Shown: positions 53,198 to 61,729 of the stretch, piece after piece
Position numbering within the stretch: position 1 is the stretch's first letter
Layout: each line of letters begins with the position of its first letter
Assembly (NCBI GenBank): GCA_045638525.1
Contig: JAZUBQ010000004.1
Coordinates: forward strand, 67,787-131,786
Length of the DNA: 64,000 bases
Direction of reading: 5' to 3'
From: SIG452 sp045638525
Lineage (GTDB): Bacteria > Bacillota > Clostridia > UMGS1840
Notes under the pieces: model-generated
Told to the model about the DNA's origin: nothing
The model's database searches: none
Seen by the model: only the letters and a program-made list of their open reading frames with translations
Translations under genes and position numbers: made by a program

Positions 53198-53395
53198 TTA
53201 TAAACCAAATTTCTTTTTGAATTTTTCTACACGTCCGCCGGTGTCTACCAGTTTCTGTTTGCCGGTATAGAACGGATGGCATTTTGCACAAATTTCCACG
53301 TGCAGGTTTTCCTTGCTGGAGCCGGTTTCATAAACCGCGCCACAAGCACAGGTGATAGTGGTTTTTTTGTAATCCGGATGGATTCCCTGTTTCAT
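53198..53395 (-). CDS. rpmE: 50S ribosomal protein L31, zinc type
   Basis: 65 residues. TITCACGAVYETGS and VEICAKCHPFYTGKQK carry the four Cys ligands of the zinc form (CxC and CxxC). Last gene of the operon, 13 bases after rplQ. Having rpmE attached to the alpha operon is not the Bacillus arrangement. AAGGAGGTATTCACA precedes the ATG. Confidence 0.95.
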   Translation of the reverse strand: MKQGIHPDYKKTTITCACGAVYETGSSKENLHVEICAKCHPFYTGKQKLVDTGGRVEKFKKKFGL

Positions 53396-53408
53396 TGTGA
53401 ATACCTCC

Positions 53409-53750
53409 TTATACTAATTCGATTACAGACATTAAAGCTGCATCGCCACGGCGTTCGAAAGTTTTGATGATTCTGGTGTAACCACCGTTTCTTTCAGCAT
53501 ATTTCGGAGCGATTTCTTCAAACAGCTTTTTCACAACATCTTCTTTGGTGATAAAAGCCAGCGCCTGTCTTCTTGCATGTAAAGTATCTTTTTTCGCAAG
53601 AGTAATCATTTTTTCAGCCAATGCTCTGGTTTCTTTTGCTCTGGTAACGGTAGTTTCAATTTTACCGTGTTCTAACAGAGCAGTAACAAGATTTTTGAGC
53701 ATAGCAATTCTATGGTCTGTAGGACGACCTAATTTTCTGGTTCCTGCCAT
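53409..53750 (-). CDS. rplQ: 50S ribosomal protein L17
   Basis: 113 residues from ATG 53750, preceded by GGAGGCTATGTCAAA; a nine-codon extension is not family-like. RKLGRPTDHRIAMLKNLVTAL and TTVTRAKETRALAEKMIT are L17 motifs. It usually follows rpoA, as here. L17 lies near the tunnel exit of the large subunit. Confidence 0.96.
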   Translation of the reverse strand: MAGTRKLGRPTDHRIAMLKNLVTALLEHGKIETTVTRAKETRALAEKMITLAKKDTLHARRQALAFITKEDVVKKLFEEIAPKYAERNGGYTRIIKTFERRGDAALMSVIELV

Positions 53751-53795
53751 TTTGACATAGCCTCCCTTTTTAATCAATTCCCTTTCGGGTAAGGT

Positions 53796-54743
53796 TTATT
53801 CTTCTTCCTGCGCCAGAGTCAAGCCCAACGCTTCCAGTTTGGCAATAACTTCTTCCATGGATTTTCTACCTAAGTTTCTTACCTTAATCATTTCTTCCTG
53901 AGTCTTTTTGGACAGGTCTTCAACATTGTTGATACCTGCACGTTTCAGACAGTTGTAAGAACGAACAGATAAGTCTAAATCCTCGATGGTCATTTCCAAT
54001 ACTTTTTCTTTGTAATCTTCTTCTTTTTCCACCATGATATCGCTGTTTCTTGCTTCTTCGGACAAGCCCACGAACAGAGACAAATGCTCGCTCATGATTT
54101 TTGCAGCCCAGCCAACTGCTTCGTCAGCAGTTAACACGCCGTTGGTCCAAACTTCCAAGGTCAGTTTGTCATGGTCGGTTTTATTACCTACTCTGGTGTT
54201 TTCAACAGTTGCATTTACCTTCTTTACAGGAGTATAAATGGAGTCAACCGGAATTGCACCTACGGGCAGAGTCGGAGTTTTGTTGAGTTCGGAAGGAACA
54301 TATCCGATGCCGTGGTCAAACACAATTTCCATATAGAATTTTGCGTCTTTGTTTAAGGTTGCAATGTGCAGCTCGGGGTTTTTGATTTCCACTTCTGCAT
54401 CCGGTTTAATATCGCCAGCAGTTAAAACACATTCGCCGTCTGCTTCTAAAATCACGGTTTTGGGACCTTCGCAGAACAGTTTTGCAGCGATATTTTTAAC
54501 ATTCAGAATAATTTCGGTTACGTCTTCTTTCACACCGGGAATGGTGGAGAATTCGTGCACCACACCGTCGATTTTCACGCTGGTGGGAGCAACACCTTCC
54601 AAAGAAGATAACAGAATTCTTCTCAAGCTGTTACCAAGGGTAGTACCATATCCCCGATTTAACGGGCTTAAGGAAAATTTAGCATAATCACCGCTGGGTG
54701 AACGATCTAAAAATTCGATATTGGGTTTTTCAATTAAAATCAT
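53796..54743 (-). CDS. rpoA: RNA polymerase alpha subunit
   Basis: 315 residues. The N-terminal dimerisation domain has PLNRGYGTTLGNSLRRILLSS and EFSTIPGVKEDVTEIILN. A linker leads to the C-terminal DNA-binding domain (about 245-310; DLSVRSYNCLKRAGI, VRNLGRKSMEEV). It assembles the core polymerase and contacts UP elements and activators. Confidence 0.98.
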   Translation of the reverse strand: MILIEKPNIEFLDRSPSGDYAKFSLSPLNRGYGTTLGNSLRRILLSSLEGVAPTSVKIDGVVHEFSTIPGVKEDVTEIILNVKNIAAKLFCEGPKTVILEADGECVLTAGDIKPDAEVEIKNPELHIATLNKDAKFYMEIVFDHGIGYVPSELNKTPTLPVGAIPVDSIYTPVKKVNATVENTRVGNKTDHDKLTLEVWTNGVLTADEAVGWAAKIMSEHLSLFVGLSEEARNSDIMVEKEEDYKEKVLEMTIEDLDLSVRSYNCLKRAGINNVEDLSKKTQEEMIKVRNLGRKSMEEVIAKLEALGLTLAQEEE

Positions 54744-54834
54744 ACTGTGACCCTCCTCACCTACTGGTGTTCTATCATATTTTCTAACTTTGGGGTTTTA
54801 CGCTTTGGGTCAGCTATACTGACTTACTTGCTCC

Positions 54835-54856
54835 TTCCGGCAAAAAGCTGCCGGAA
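54835..54856 (-). other. Hairpin between rpsD and rpoA
   Basis: TTCCGGCA, loop GCTTTT, TGCCGGAA. No T-run follows on the minus strand. The 138-base gap also holds GTCAGTATAGCTGAC. In other bacteria S4 (rpsD) regulates the alpha operon by binding RNA; whether this hairpin does so is not known. Confidence 0.5.
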
Positions 54857-54881
54857 GAAACAAAATAACAAAGTCAATATC

Positions 54882-55508
54882 TTATTTGGAGTATAACTCA
54901 ACGATTAAGTGTTCTTCAACTTCCAGATCGATTTCTTCTCTGGTGGGCATTCTTACGATAGAAGCGCTTAAAGCGTTTTTATCTAAGGATAACCACATGG
55001 GAACAACTTTAGATTCGGTAGTTTCTAACACTGCTTTGATTTTTTCAGAGCTGCGGCTCTTATCTTTAATGGTGATAGTATCTCCAGCCTTCAGTAAGAT
55101 GGAAGGAATGTTTGCTTTCTGACCGTTTACTTCAAAATGACCATGTCTAACCAGCTGTCTTGCTTCCGGTCTGGAAGTAGCCCAACCTAATCTGTAAACG
55201 ATGTTATCTAATCTGGATTCTAAGATGATCAGTAAGTTTTCACCGGTGATGCCTGCTTTTTTAACAGCCATTTCATAGTAGTTAGCGAACTGACCTTCTA
55301 ACACGCCATAATATCTTCTTGTTTTCTGTTTTTCACGCAGCTGAACGCCGTATTCAGACATTTTCTTTCTAGCCTGACCGTGCTGTCCGGGAGCATATGC
55401 TCTTTTAGACAGGGCACATTTTTCAGAAAAACATCTGGTACCTTTTAAGAAAAGTTTCTGATTTTCTCTTCTGCAAAGACGGCACACTGCACCTGTATAT
55501 CTTGCCAT
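54882..55508 (-). CDS. rpsD: 30S ribosomal protein S4
   Basis: 208 residues. ARYTGAVCRLCRRENQKLFLKG with a Cys-rich start (C9, C12 and two further Cys near 26 and 31), the zinc-type S4 N-terminus. RREKQKTRRYYG-type and an S4 RNA-binding domain (about 95-160; SRLDNIVYRLGWATSRPEARQLV) follow. It nucleates small-subunit assembly. Confidence 0.97.
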   Translation of the reverse strand: MARYTGAVCRLCRRENQKLFLKGTRCFSEKCALSKRAYAPGQHGQARKKMSEYGVQLREKQKTRRYYGVLEGQFANYYEMAVKKAGITGENLLIILESRLDNIVYRLGWATSRPEARQLVRHGHFEVNGQKANIPSILLKAGDTITIKDKSRSSEKIKAVLETTESKVVPMWLSLDKNALSASIVRMPTREEIDLEVEEHLIVELYSK

Positions 55509-55588
55509 TTGTTTTGCACCTCCACTTTTATTCTTTGGCTATATTGCCAAAATCGAAAATTTCAAATAATAATGTTCTCCAAAAGAGA

Positions 55589-55984
55589 TTATACTCTTCT
55601 TCTCTTCGGAGGTCTGCATCCGTTGTGCGGAATCGGAGTTACGTCTTTAATCATAGTAACTTCTAAACCAGCAGTCTGTAATGCTCTGATTGCAGCTTCT
55701 CTACCGGAACCGGGACCTTTAACAAAAACTTCAACAGTTTTTAAGCCATGTTCCATAGCAGCTTTTGCAGCAGTTTCAGCAGCCATCTGTGCAGCAAACG
55801 GAGTATTTTTTCTGGAGCCTCTGAAGCCCAAACCGCCTGCAGATGCCCAAGAAAGTGCGTTACCTGCAACGTCAGTGATGGTTACGATTGTATTATTGAA
55901 AGAAGACTGAATATGAACTGCACCTTTCTCAATGTGCTTCTTCTCTTTTCTTCTTCTGGTTGTTCTTTTAACCGCTTTAGCCAT
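55589..55984 (-). CDS. rpsK: 30S ribosomal protein S11
   Basis: 131 residues from ATG 55984; GTG three codons earlier is possible but less family-like. VHIQSSFNNTIVTITDVAGNA, SAGGLGFRGSRKNTPFAAQ and DVTPIPHNGCRPPKRRRV are S11 motifs. It lines the mRNA exit channel of the platform. Confidence 0.97.
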   Translation of the reverse strand: MAKAVKRTTRRRKEKKHIEKGAVHIQSSFNNTIVTITDVAGNALSWASAGGLGFRGSRKNTPFAAQMAAETAAKAAMEHGLKTVEVFVKGPGSGREAAIRALQTAGLEVTMIKDVTPIPHNGCRPPKRRRV

Positions 55985-56088
55985 TTGTTTCACTCATTCC
56001 TTTCGTTAAAGTGTATAGTTACACTTCGATTCTTAATGCAAGCGGAAACTTTCTCCCGCTTACCGTATGGAAAACCCAAGCAAAAAAA

Positions 56089-56457
56089 TTATTTCTTTTT
56101 GTTAGCCATGGTTTTTCTGGGACCTTTTCTGGTTCTTGCATTTGTTTTGGTTCTCTGACCTCTGCAAGGCAGACCTTTTCTGTGTCTGGTTCCTCTGTAA
56201 CATCCAATTTCAATCAAACGTTTGATATCCATTGCAACGTCACGGCGAAGATCACCTTCAACTACATGGTTTCTGTCGATATTATCTCTTAATTTTGCTA
56301 CTTCGTCATCGGTTAAGTCTTTTACTCTGGTGTCGGGATTGATTCCGGTTTCTTTTAAAATTCTTCTGGAAGCAGAAACACCAATTCCGTAGATATAAGT
56401 TAAACCGATTTCTACTCTTTTTTCTCTGGGTAAGTCGATACCAGCAATTCTTGCCAT
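56089..56457 (-). CDS. rpsM: 30S ribosomal protein S13
   Basis: 122 residues. ARIAGIDLPREKRVEIGLTY, IYGIGVSASRRIL and the basic C-terminus RGQRTKTNARTRKGPRK are diagnostic. It sits in the head and contacts the P-site tRNA. TCAGGAGGTGTAGATTCAA precedes the ATG. It is separated from rpmJ by a 247-base structured gap. Confidence 0.97.
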   Translation of the reverse strand: MARIAGIDLPREKRVEIGLTYIYGIGVSASRRILKETGINPDTRVKDLTDDEVAKLRDNIDRNHVVEGDLRRDVAMDIKRLIEIGCYRGTRHRKGLPCRGQRTKTNARTRKGPRKTMANKKK

Positions 56458-56609
56458 TTGAATCTACACCTCCTGATTTTTTCGTGTTATCATTCTAATA
56501 ATTTGTTGGCGGTTCCCCGCGAAAACGATTAGTGAAACCGTTTCCCTCTCACTGTGAGAGCAGATGGAATTCTTTATTGAAAGATTCCTATATGAAGCAA
56601 ACATCCTGC

Positions 56610-56651
56610 AAAAAAGGCATACAGAGGAACTCTGTACAGCCGCGCCTTTTT
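56610..56651 (-). terminator. Terminator-like hairpin between rpmJ and rpsM
   Basis: On the minus strand AAAAAGGC (56644-56651) pairs with GCCTTTTT (56611-56618), enclosing TACAGAG/CTCTGTA (56620-56636). Six Ts end it. Downstream, GCGG-GGAA-CCGC forms a further hairpin before rpsM. These genes are normally tightly packed, so an attenuator or an internal regulatory leader is likely. Confidence 0.6.
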
Positions 56652-56704
56652 CACAAAAGGTTTGTTTTTGCCACAAAAGCGGGCGTTTTTTGTAATGCGA
56701 GCGA

Positions 56705-56818
56705 TTAACCCTGTTTCTGTTTGTGTTTGGGGTTTTCGCAAATTACCATAATGTTTCCTTTTCTGCGGATAACTTTACATTTTTCGCAGATTTTTTTTAC
56801 AGACGGTCTTACTTTCAT
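56705..56818 (-). CDS. rpmJ: 50S ribosomal protein L36, zinc type
   Basis: 37 residues: MKVRPSVKKICEKCKVIRRK is the classical start, with Cys 11 and 14, Cys 27 and His 32 as zinc ligands (VICENPKHKQ). ATG 56818 follows AATAGGAGGTAAATACTC. It lies between infA and rpsM, the normal place. It is easily missed because of its size. Confidence 0.97.
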   Translation of the reverse strand: MKVRPSVKKICEKCKVIRRKGNIMVICENPKHKQKQG

Positions 56819-56834
56819 GAGTATTTACCTCCTA

Positions 56835-57053
56835 TTATTTCGCTCTCCATACAATTCTGCCTCTGGTTAAGTCGTAAGGAGACATTTCTAAGGTTACTTT
56901 ATCTCCCGGCAGAATTTTAATGTAGTGCATTCTTAATTTTCCTGAGATATGAGCCAAAATTTTGTGCCCATTTTCTAACTCTACCGTAAACTGAGCATTA
57001 GGTAACGCTTCGATTACGGTTCCTTCTAATTCAAGTACATCATCTTTCGGCAT
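56835..57053 (-). CDS. infA: Translation initiation factor IF-1
   Basis: 72 residues from ATG 57053 (CGGAGGAATCAAAA); a longer frame is not family-like. PKDDVLELEGTVIEALPNAQ, ILAHISGKLRMHYIKILPGD and DLTRGRIVWR match IF-1 end to end. It binds the A site of the small subunit during initiation. Confidence 0.98.
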   Translation of the reverse strand: MPKDDVLELEGTVIEALPNAQFTVELENGHKILAHISGKLRMHYIKILPGDKVTLEMSPYDLTRGRIVWRAK

Positions 57054-57075
57054 TTTTGATTCCTCCGTGCAACTG

Positions 57076-57354
57076 TTATTCTTCTGATTCAGCATCTATA
57101 AGAGCCCGAAGCGTTTTTCGAAGCTCTGCATTGGTGATTTTTTTGCCCTGGCGGATTTTTTCCAAAATCCGCTCATTTGCAGTATACTGCGATGGCTTTA
57201 AATGTTTGATCTTTTTTTTCTTTGGCTTTTCCAGTTTCCGCAAACCTCCGTCTGCAATCAATACATAGTCAGGTTCCGGAATATCCACCACCATAAAAAT
57301 TCTATCCTTATCTCTCCCGCTTACAGAAACAACCAAGTCAGCTATCTGAAACAT
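57076..57354 (-). CDS. KOW-domain RNA-binding protein (L14e-like)
   Basis: 92 residues. The N-terminal KOW/SH3-like domain DLVVSVSGRDKDRIFMVVD (about 5-45) is followed by a basic patch KLEKPKKKKIKHLKPSQ and an acidic helical tail. Clostridia commonly carry this gene between map and infA. It probably binds ribosomal RNA; its exact role is not established. ATG 57354 lies 10 bases after map. Confidence 0.88.
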   Translation of the reverse strand: MFQIADLVVSVSGRDKDRIFMVVDIPEPDYVLIADGGLRKLEKPKKKKIKHLKPSQYTANERILEKIRQGKKITNAELRKTLRALIDAESEE

Positions 57355-57364
57355 CCTTGCCCTC

Positions 57365-58114
57365 CTATAATGTGGTTAAAATGACGGGTTCTCCGTCGGT
57401 AATAAGAATTGTATTTTCATAATGTGCCGATAGGCTGCCATCCAATGTACGAATGGTCCAATTATCTTTGGGATCCTGATAAACAGCATAATCTCCCAAA
57501 TTGACCATAGGTTCAACCGCAATGGTCATCCCCGGCATTAGCTTCGGCCCTTTGCCCGCTCTCCCAAAATTGGGAACCGACGGTCCTTCGTGCAGATTTG
57601 CACCAATACCGTGGCCTTCTAAGTCACGAACAATCGAAAAGCCTTTGCCTTCAATAAATGTCTGAATGGTTTCTGAAATATCACCGACTCTGTTTCCTGC
57701 CACAGCCTGTTTTATCCCTAAGAAGAAACTTTCCCGTGTTGCTTCCACAAGATTTTTTGCTTCCTGGGTAACCGCTCCGGCAAAAGCAGTATCGGCACAG
57801 TCGCCATGATATCCTTTATAACAAGCTCCACAGTCAATGCTGACAATGTCGCCTTCTTTGATCACATACTCACCGGGAATGCCATGCACCACTTCATTGT
57901 TCACCGAAACACAGATATGCATCGGATAACCATTGTATTTGTAAAATGACGGGGTTGCATTGCATTTTCTGATAAAGTTTTCTGCGATTTTGTCAAGCTC
58001 AATGGTCTTAATACCGGGTTTCACTGCTTCAATCGCTTTCTGCAGTGCACCTTTGGTTATCTGACCGGCTTTCTTCATCAGTGTAATTTCTTCTTTACTT
58101 TTAATATAAATCAT
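57365..58114 (-). CDS. map: Methionine aminopeptidase, type I
   Basis: 249 residues, pita-bread fold. Metal ligands are seen in VSIDCGACYKGYHGDCADT (two Asp), GHGIGANLHEGPSVPNF (His), TIAVEPMV (Glu) and YENTILIT (Glu). It removes the starter Met from new proteins. The start overlaps the adk stop by four bases (ATGA). Confidence 0.97.
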   Translation of the reverse strand: MIYIKSKEEITLMKKAGQITKGALQKAIEAVKPGIKTIELDKIAENFIRKCNATPSFYKYNGYPMHICVSVNNEVVHGIPGEYVIKEGDIVSIDCGACYKGYHGDCADTAFAGAVTQEAKNLVEATRESFFLGIKQAVAGNRVGDISETIQTFIEGKGFSIVRDLEGHGIGANLHEGPSVPNFGRAGKGPKLMPGMTIAVEPMVNLGDYAVYQDPKDNWTIRTLDGSLSAHYENTILITDGEPVILTTL

Positions 58115-58749
58115 AAACTTACACCCAGCGCCTCCAGCGCATTTTTCACAGTATCGTCTACCTTATATTCCCCTTCCACAGTTTCTAACAAACCACGGTC
58201 TGCAAAAAACTGAATCAAAGGTTCGGTTTCTTTATGATAGATTTCCAATCTTTTTGCGATAATCTCCGGACGGTCATCATCTCTGATGCTCAATGCAGAT
58301 CCGCATTTATCACAAACGCCATCCTGTTTCGACGGCTGATACTGCACATGATAAGTGGCTCTGCAATTCGGACACTCTCTGCGTCCTGCCAAACGCAGGA
58401 TGATTGTTTCATCCGATACGGTTAACAATAACGCTTTTTCCAAATTGATTCCCAATTCAGCCAAATTCTCTGCCTGAGTTGTATTTCTGGGGAAACCATC
58501 CAAAATATATCCATTTTGACAATCTGCCTGACTAAGACGTTTTGTCAACAACACCGAAACCATTTCGTCCGAAACAAAATTCCCGTTGGAGATTAATCTT
58601 TTGATTTCCTCACCTAAAGCTGAGCCACTCCCAATCTCATCCCGGAGCAAAGCTCCGGTTGAGATGGTTGGAATCTTTAAAATTTTTGATAAATTTCCCG
58701 CCATGGTGCCTTTACCGGCACCCGGCGCTCCTAATAATGTCACAATCAT
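58111..58749 (-). CDS. adk: Adenylate kinase with zinc-binding lid
   Basis: 212 residues. P-loop LLGAPGAGKGTMA, ISTGALLRDEI, GYILDGFPRNTTQA, and a lid with four Cys ligands at 126, 129, 146 and 149 (CPNC and CDKC), the Gram-positive zinc form. It interconverts AMP, ADP and ATP. It lies between secY and map as in most Firmicutes. Confidence 0.97.
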   Translation of the reverse strand: MIVTLLGAPGAGKGTMAGNLSKILKIPTISTGALLRDEIGSGSALGEEIKRLISNGNFVSDEMVSVLLTKRLSQADCQNGYILDGFPRNTTQAENLAELGINLEKALLLTVSDETIILRLAGRRECPNCRATYHVQYQPSKQDGVCDKCGSALSIRDDDRPEIIAKRLEIYHKETEPLIQFFADRGLLETVEGEYKVDDTVKNALEALGVSL

Positions 58750-58768
58750 TGTTCTACACTAATATGAT

Positions 58769-60025
58769 TTATTCTAAGAATCCCTTATAATGTCTCATCA
58801 GCATCATAGATTCAATCTGTTTTACGGTTTCAAGTGCAACACCTACAACGATCAGTAAGGAAGTTCCACCGAATGCAAACGCAGGATTGATGTTTGCTAA
58901 TAAAGAAGGTAATACTGCGATTAATGCAATGAAGATCGCGCCAATCATAGTAATTCTGTTTAAAATCATACGGATAAATTCGCTGGTGGGTTTTCCGGGT
59001 CTTAAGCCGGGAACAAAACCACCGTTGTTTTTCATGTTGTTGGCGATTTCAATCGGATTAAACTGAATTTCAGTATAGAAGAAAGTAAACAGGATAATCA
59101 GAATGAAATAGATAATGGAATACCAGATGTTACCGGGAGAGAAGAAGGAAATCAATCCGCCCCAGAAACCGCCGGAAGCAGCAGTTTTACCGAACATCTG
59201 ACCGATGGTTGCAGGGAATGCCATAATAGATACAGCAAAGATGATGGGCATAACGCCTGCCATTGCAACTTTAATCGGAATGTGAGTGCTCTGGCCGCCA
59301 TACATTTTTCTGCCAACTACTCTTTTTGCATACTGAACAGGAATTCTTCTTTCAGCATTGTTCATCAGAACAACAAAGCCGATGATAGCAACAATCAGAA
59401 CTGCCATTAAAATGAGCAGTAACCAGTTAACATCGTTTGCAAAGATCGCATATACTGCAGACGGTGCACCGGAAAGAATACCTGCAAAAATGATTAAGGA
59501 AATACCGTTACCGATACCTTTTTCATTGATCTGTTCACCCAGCCACATTAAGAATGCGGTACCTGCAGTTAAAGTAAGAACTACAGTAAAGAAGGATGCC
59601 ACACCTTTGTATGTGGGGTCTGCAACGGTCAAATACAAACCTGCAGCCTGAACAAATGCTAAAACAACAGTTACATAACGAGTGATCTGACCAATTTTCT
59701 TTCTTCCTTCTTCGCCTTCTTTGGACATTCTTTCCAAGGCGGGAATTGCAACGGTCAGAAGCTGCATAATAATGGAAGAGTTAATGTACGGAGTGATACT
59801 CATTGCAAAGATTGTTGCATTTTGAAGTGCACGTCCGGACACAATGTTCGCTAAGCTGAACAAGGTGTTTCCACTACCGCCAAACAGTTCGGCAAGTAAG
59901 TCTTTGTTTACAAAAGGAACAGGGATATGCGCACCCAGTCTGAAAACAACCAACAAGAGAATGGTGTATAGCAGTTTTTTTCTCAGATCAGGGATTTTCC
60001 ATGCATCTTTTAATATGCGAAACAT
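58769..60025 (-). CDS. secY: Preprotein translocase subunit SecY
   Basis: 418 residues with ten transmembrane helices. ITPYINSSIIMQLLTVAIPAL, QFNPIEIANNMKNNGGFVPG and the cytoplasmic RRIPVQYAKRVVGRKMYGG are SecY motifs. It forms the channel of the Sec translocon with SecE and SecG. It starts one base after rplO. Confidence 0.98.
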   Translation of the reverse strand: MFRILKDAWKIPDLRKKLLYTILLLVVFRLGAHIPVPFVNKDLLAELFGGSGNTLFSLANIVSGRALQNATIFAMSITPYINSSIIMQLLTVAIPALERMSKEGEEGRKKIGQITRYVTVVLAFVQAAGLYLTVADPTYKGVASFFTVVLTLTAGTAFLMWLGEQINEKGIGNGISLIIFAGILSGAPSAVYAIFANDVNWLLLILMAVLIVAIIGFVVLMNNAERRIPVQYAKRVVGRKMYGGQSTHIPIKVAMAGVMPIIFAVSIMAFPATIGQMFGKTAASGGFWGGLISFFSPGNIWYSIIYFILIILFTFFYTEIQFNPIEIANNMKNNGGFVPGLRPGKPTSEFIRMILNRITMIGAIFIALIAVLPSLLANINPAFAFGGTSLLIVVGVALETVKQIESMMLMRHYKGFLE

Positions 60026-60026
60026 A

Positions 60027-60467
60027 TTAAATCACCTCAGTCTTTCCACCTAAAGCAGTAATTTTTTCAGCAGCAGCTTTTGAAAATCTTGCAGCTTTTA
60101 CTGTCAGCTTTTTGGTAAGATCTCCTCTGTTTAACACAACGATTCCGTCGTTGATTTTAGAAATTACGCCGGTTTCTTTTAACAGTTCAGCAGTAACTTC
60201 AGTTCCGTTTTCAAATCTTTCTAAATCAGAAAGATGAATTTCGGTATAGTTTTTAGCAAAAATGTTGTTGAAGCCTCTTTTGGGGAGTCTTCTTGCTAAC
60301 GGCATCTGACCACCTTCAAAACCGGGTCTTACACCGCCGCCGGATCTTGCTTTCTGACCTTTATGGCCTTTACCAGCTTGTTTTCCGTTACCAGAAGCGT
60401 GACCTCTACCTTTTCTGTAACGCTCTTTTACGGAACCCGGAGCCGGAGATAATTCATTTAATCTCAT
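60027..60467 (-). CDS. rplO: 50S ribosomal protein L15
   Basis: 146 residues. RLNELSPAPGSVKERYRKGRG, GNGKQAGKGHKGQKARSGGG, RPGFEGGQMPLARRLPKRGF. It is a late-assembly large-subunit protein. ATG follows TCGGAGGTGTAAAAATT. Confidence 0.97.
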   Translation of the reverse strand: MRLNELSPAPGSVKERYRKGRGHASGNGKQAGKGHKGQKARSGGGVRPGFEGGQMPLARRLPKRGFNNIFAKNYTEIHLSDLERFENGTEVTAELLKETGVISKINDGIVVLNRGDLTKKLTVKAARFSKAAAEKITALGGKTEVI

Positions 60468-60497
60468 AATTTTTACACCTCCGAATGAATTTTAGTT

Positions 60498-60677
60498 TTA
60501 GACTTCTTCACAGTCTACCAGATAAGATACTTTGTTTACCATACCTCTGATCTGAGGTGTATCATTATGGATTTTTTCGTCTCTGATTTTTTTAAGGCCT
60601 AATGCGTTTGCAGTCTTAATATGGCTGTCAAGACGACCGATCAGGCTCTTTTTTAAAGTAACTTTTAATTTAGCCAT
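60498..60677 (-). CDS. rpmD: 50S ribosomal protein L30
   Basis: 59 residues: MAKLKVTLKKSLIGRLDSHI, then TANALGLKKIRDEKIHNDT and RGMVNKVSYLV. It lies between rpsE and rplO, its normal position. ATG 60677 has only a weak ribosome binding site (TTGGTAATGAAAA), so translation may depend on coupling. Confidence 0.95.
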   Translation of the reverse strand: MAKLKVTLKKSLIGRLDSHIKTANALGLKKIRDEKIHNDTPQIRGMVNKVSYLVDCEEV

Positions 60678-60690
60678 TTTTCATTACCAA

Positions 60691-60716
60691 GTGTTTCAAA
60701 GCTCAGTCTGAAACAC
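60691..60716 (-). other. Hairpin between rpsE and rpmD
   Basis: GTGTTTCA and TGAAACAC form an eight-pair stem with a ten-base loop, 14 bases before the rpmD start. There is no T-run. It could protect the message or affect rpmD translation. Confidence 0.45.
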
Positions 60717-60770
60717 ATTTCCTTTCTTTCGGACTCATCTTTTATGTTTCTGATTCCGGTAAAACCGTTC

Positions 60771-61277
60771 TTATTTCACGATTTCAGCGGGAGTTTTACC
60801 TCTTTTATCAGCCACTTCTTTTAAACTCATTAAGCTTTTTAATCCTTCGATAGTAGCAGATACTACGTTTCTGGGATTGTTAGATCTTAAGCATTTGGTT
60901 CTGATATCTCTGATACCTGCTAATTCCAGAACGGCTCTGGCAGGACCACCAGCGATAACACCGGTACCTTCTGCAGCGGGTTTTAATAACACTCTGCCTG
61001 CACCGAATTCACCAATTACTTCGTGAGGAATGGTAGTTTTATACAGGGGAATTTCCACCATGTTTTTCTTAGCATCCTCAATACCTTTTCTGATTGCATC
61101 CGGAATTTCAGCTGCTTTACCCATACCGCAACCTACTCTACCGTTTTCGTCACCTACAACTACCAAAGCTGAGAAACGGAAGGTTCTACCACCTTTTACA
61201 ACTTTAGCAACTCTGTTTAAGGCAACAACTTTTTCTTTAATATCCAGCGTAGCCGGATCAAATTTAGTTTGACTCAC
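60771..61277 (-). CDS. rpsE: 30S ribosomal protein S5
   Basis: 168 residues. LNRVAKVVKGGRTFRFSALVV, GDENGRVGCGMGKAAEIPDAI and AGGPARAVLELAGIRDI are S5 motifs: a double-stranded RNA-binding domain followed by the S5 C-terminal domain. It affects translational accuracy. Confidence 0.97.
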   Translation of the reverse strand: MSQTKFDPATLDIKEKVVALNRVAKVVKGGRTFRFSALVVVGDENGRVGCGMGKAAEIPDAIRKGIEDAKKNMVEIPLYKTTIPHEVIGEFGAGRVLLKPAAEGTGVIAGGPARAVLELAGIRDIRTKCLRSNNPRNVVSATIEGLKSLMSLKEVADKRGKTPAEIVK

Positions 61278-61309
61278 GATTGTATTTCCTCCTTATCACT
61301 AAAGTGTAA

Positions 61310-61672
61310 TTAGAACTGCAGTCCGCCTTCTCTGGCACCTTCAGCCAAAGCGGCAACGCGTCCGTGGTACAGATAGCCGCCACGATCGAATACTACAACT
61401 TCAATACCTTTTGCTTTAGCTTTTTCTGCAACCAATAAACCAACTTTTTTCGCAGCTTCAATATTTCCACCCGGATTCTTGCCGAATTCAGGGCTTAAGG
61501 TAGAAGCGGAAACTAAGGTAACACCTGCAACGTCATCAATAATCTGAGCATAAATGTGATTTAAGCTTCTGAACACATTCAATCTCGGTTTCTGTGCAGT
61601 ACCTTTAATATTATTTCTGATTCTGTAATGTCTTTTTACTCTGGCAACATTACTGTTTTGCTTTTTAACCAC
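61310..61672 (-). CDS. rplR: 50S ribosomal protein L18
   Basis: 120 residues. RVKRHYRIRNNIKGTAQKPRL, FRSLNHIYAQIIDD and FDRGGYLYHGRVAALAEGARE. It carries 5S rRNA to the large subunit together with L5 (63078-63620). Confidence 0.97.
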   Translation of the reverse strand: MVKKQNSNVARVKRHYRIRNNIKGTAQKPRLNVFRSLNHIYAQIIDDVAGVTLVSASTLSPEFGKNPGGNIEAAKKVGLLVAEKAKAKGIEVVVFDRGGYLYHGRVAALAEGAREGGLQF

Positions 61673-61729
61673 TGTTTATTCACTCCTTTAAACAATCTGA
61701 TAAAACAGCTAAGGAACATAATCACTTGA

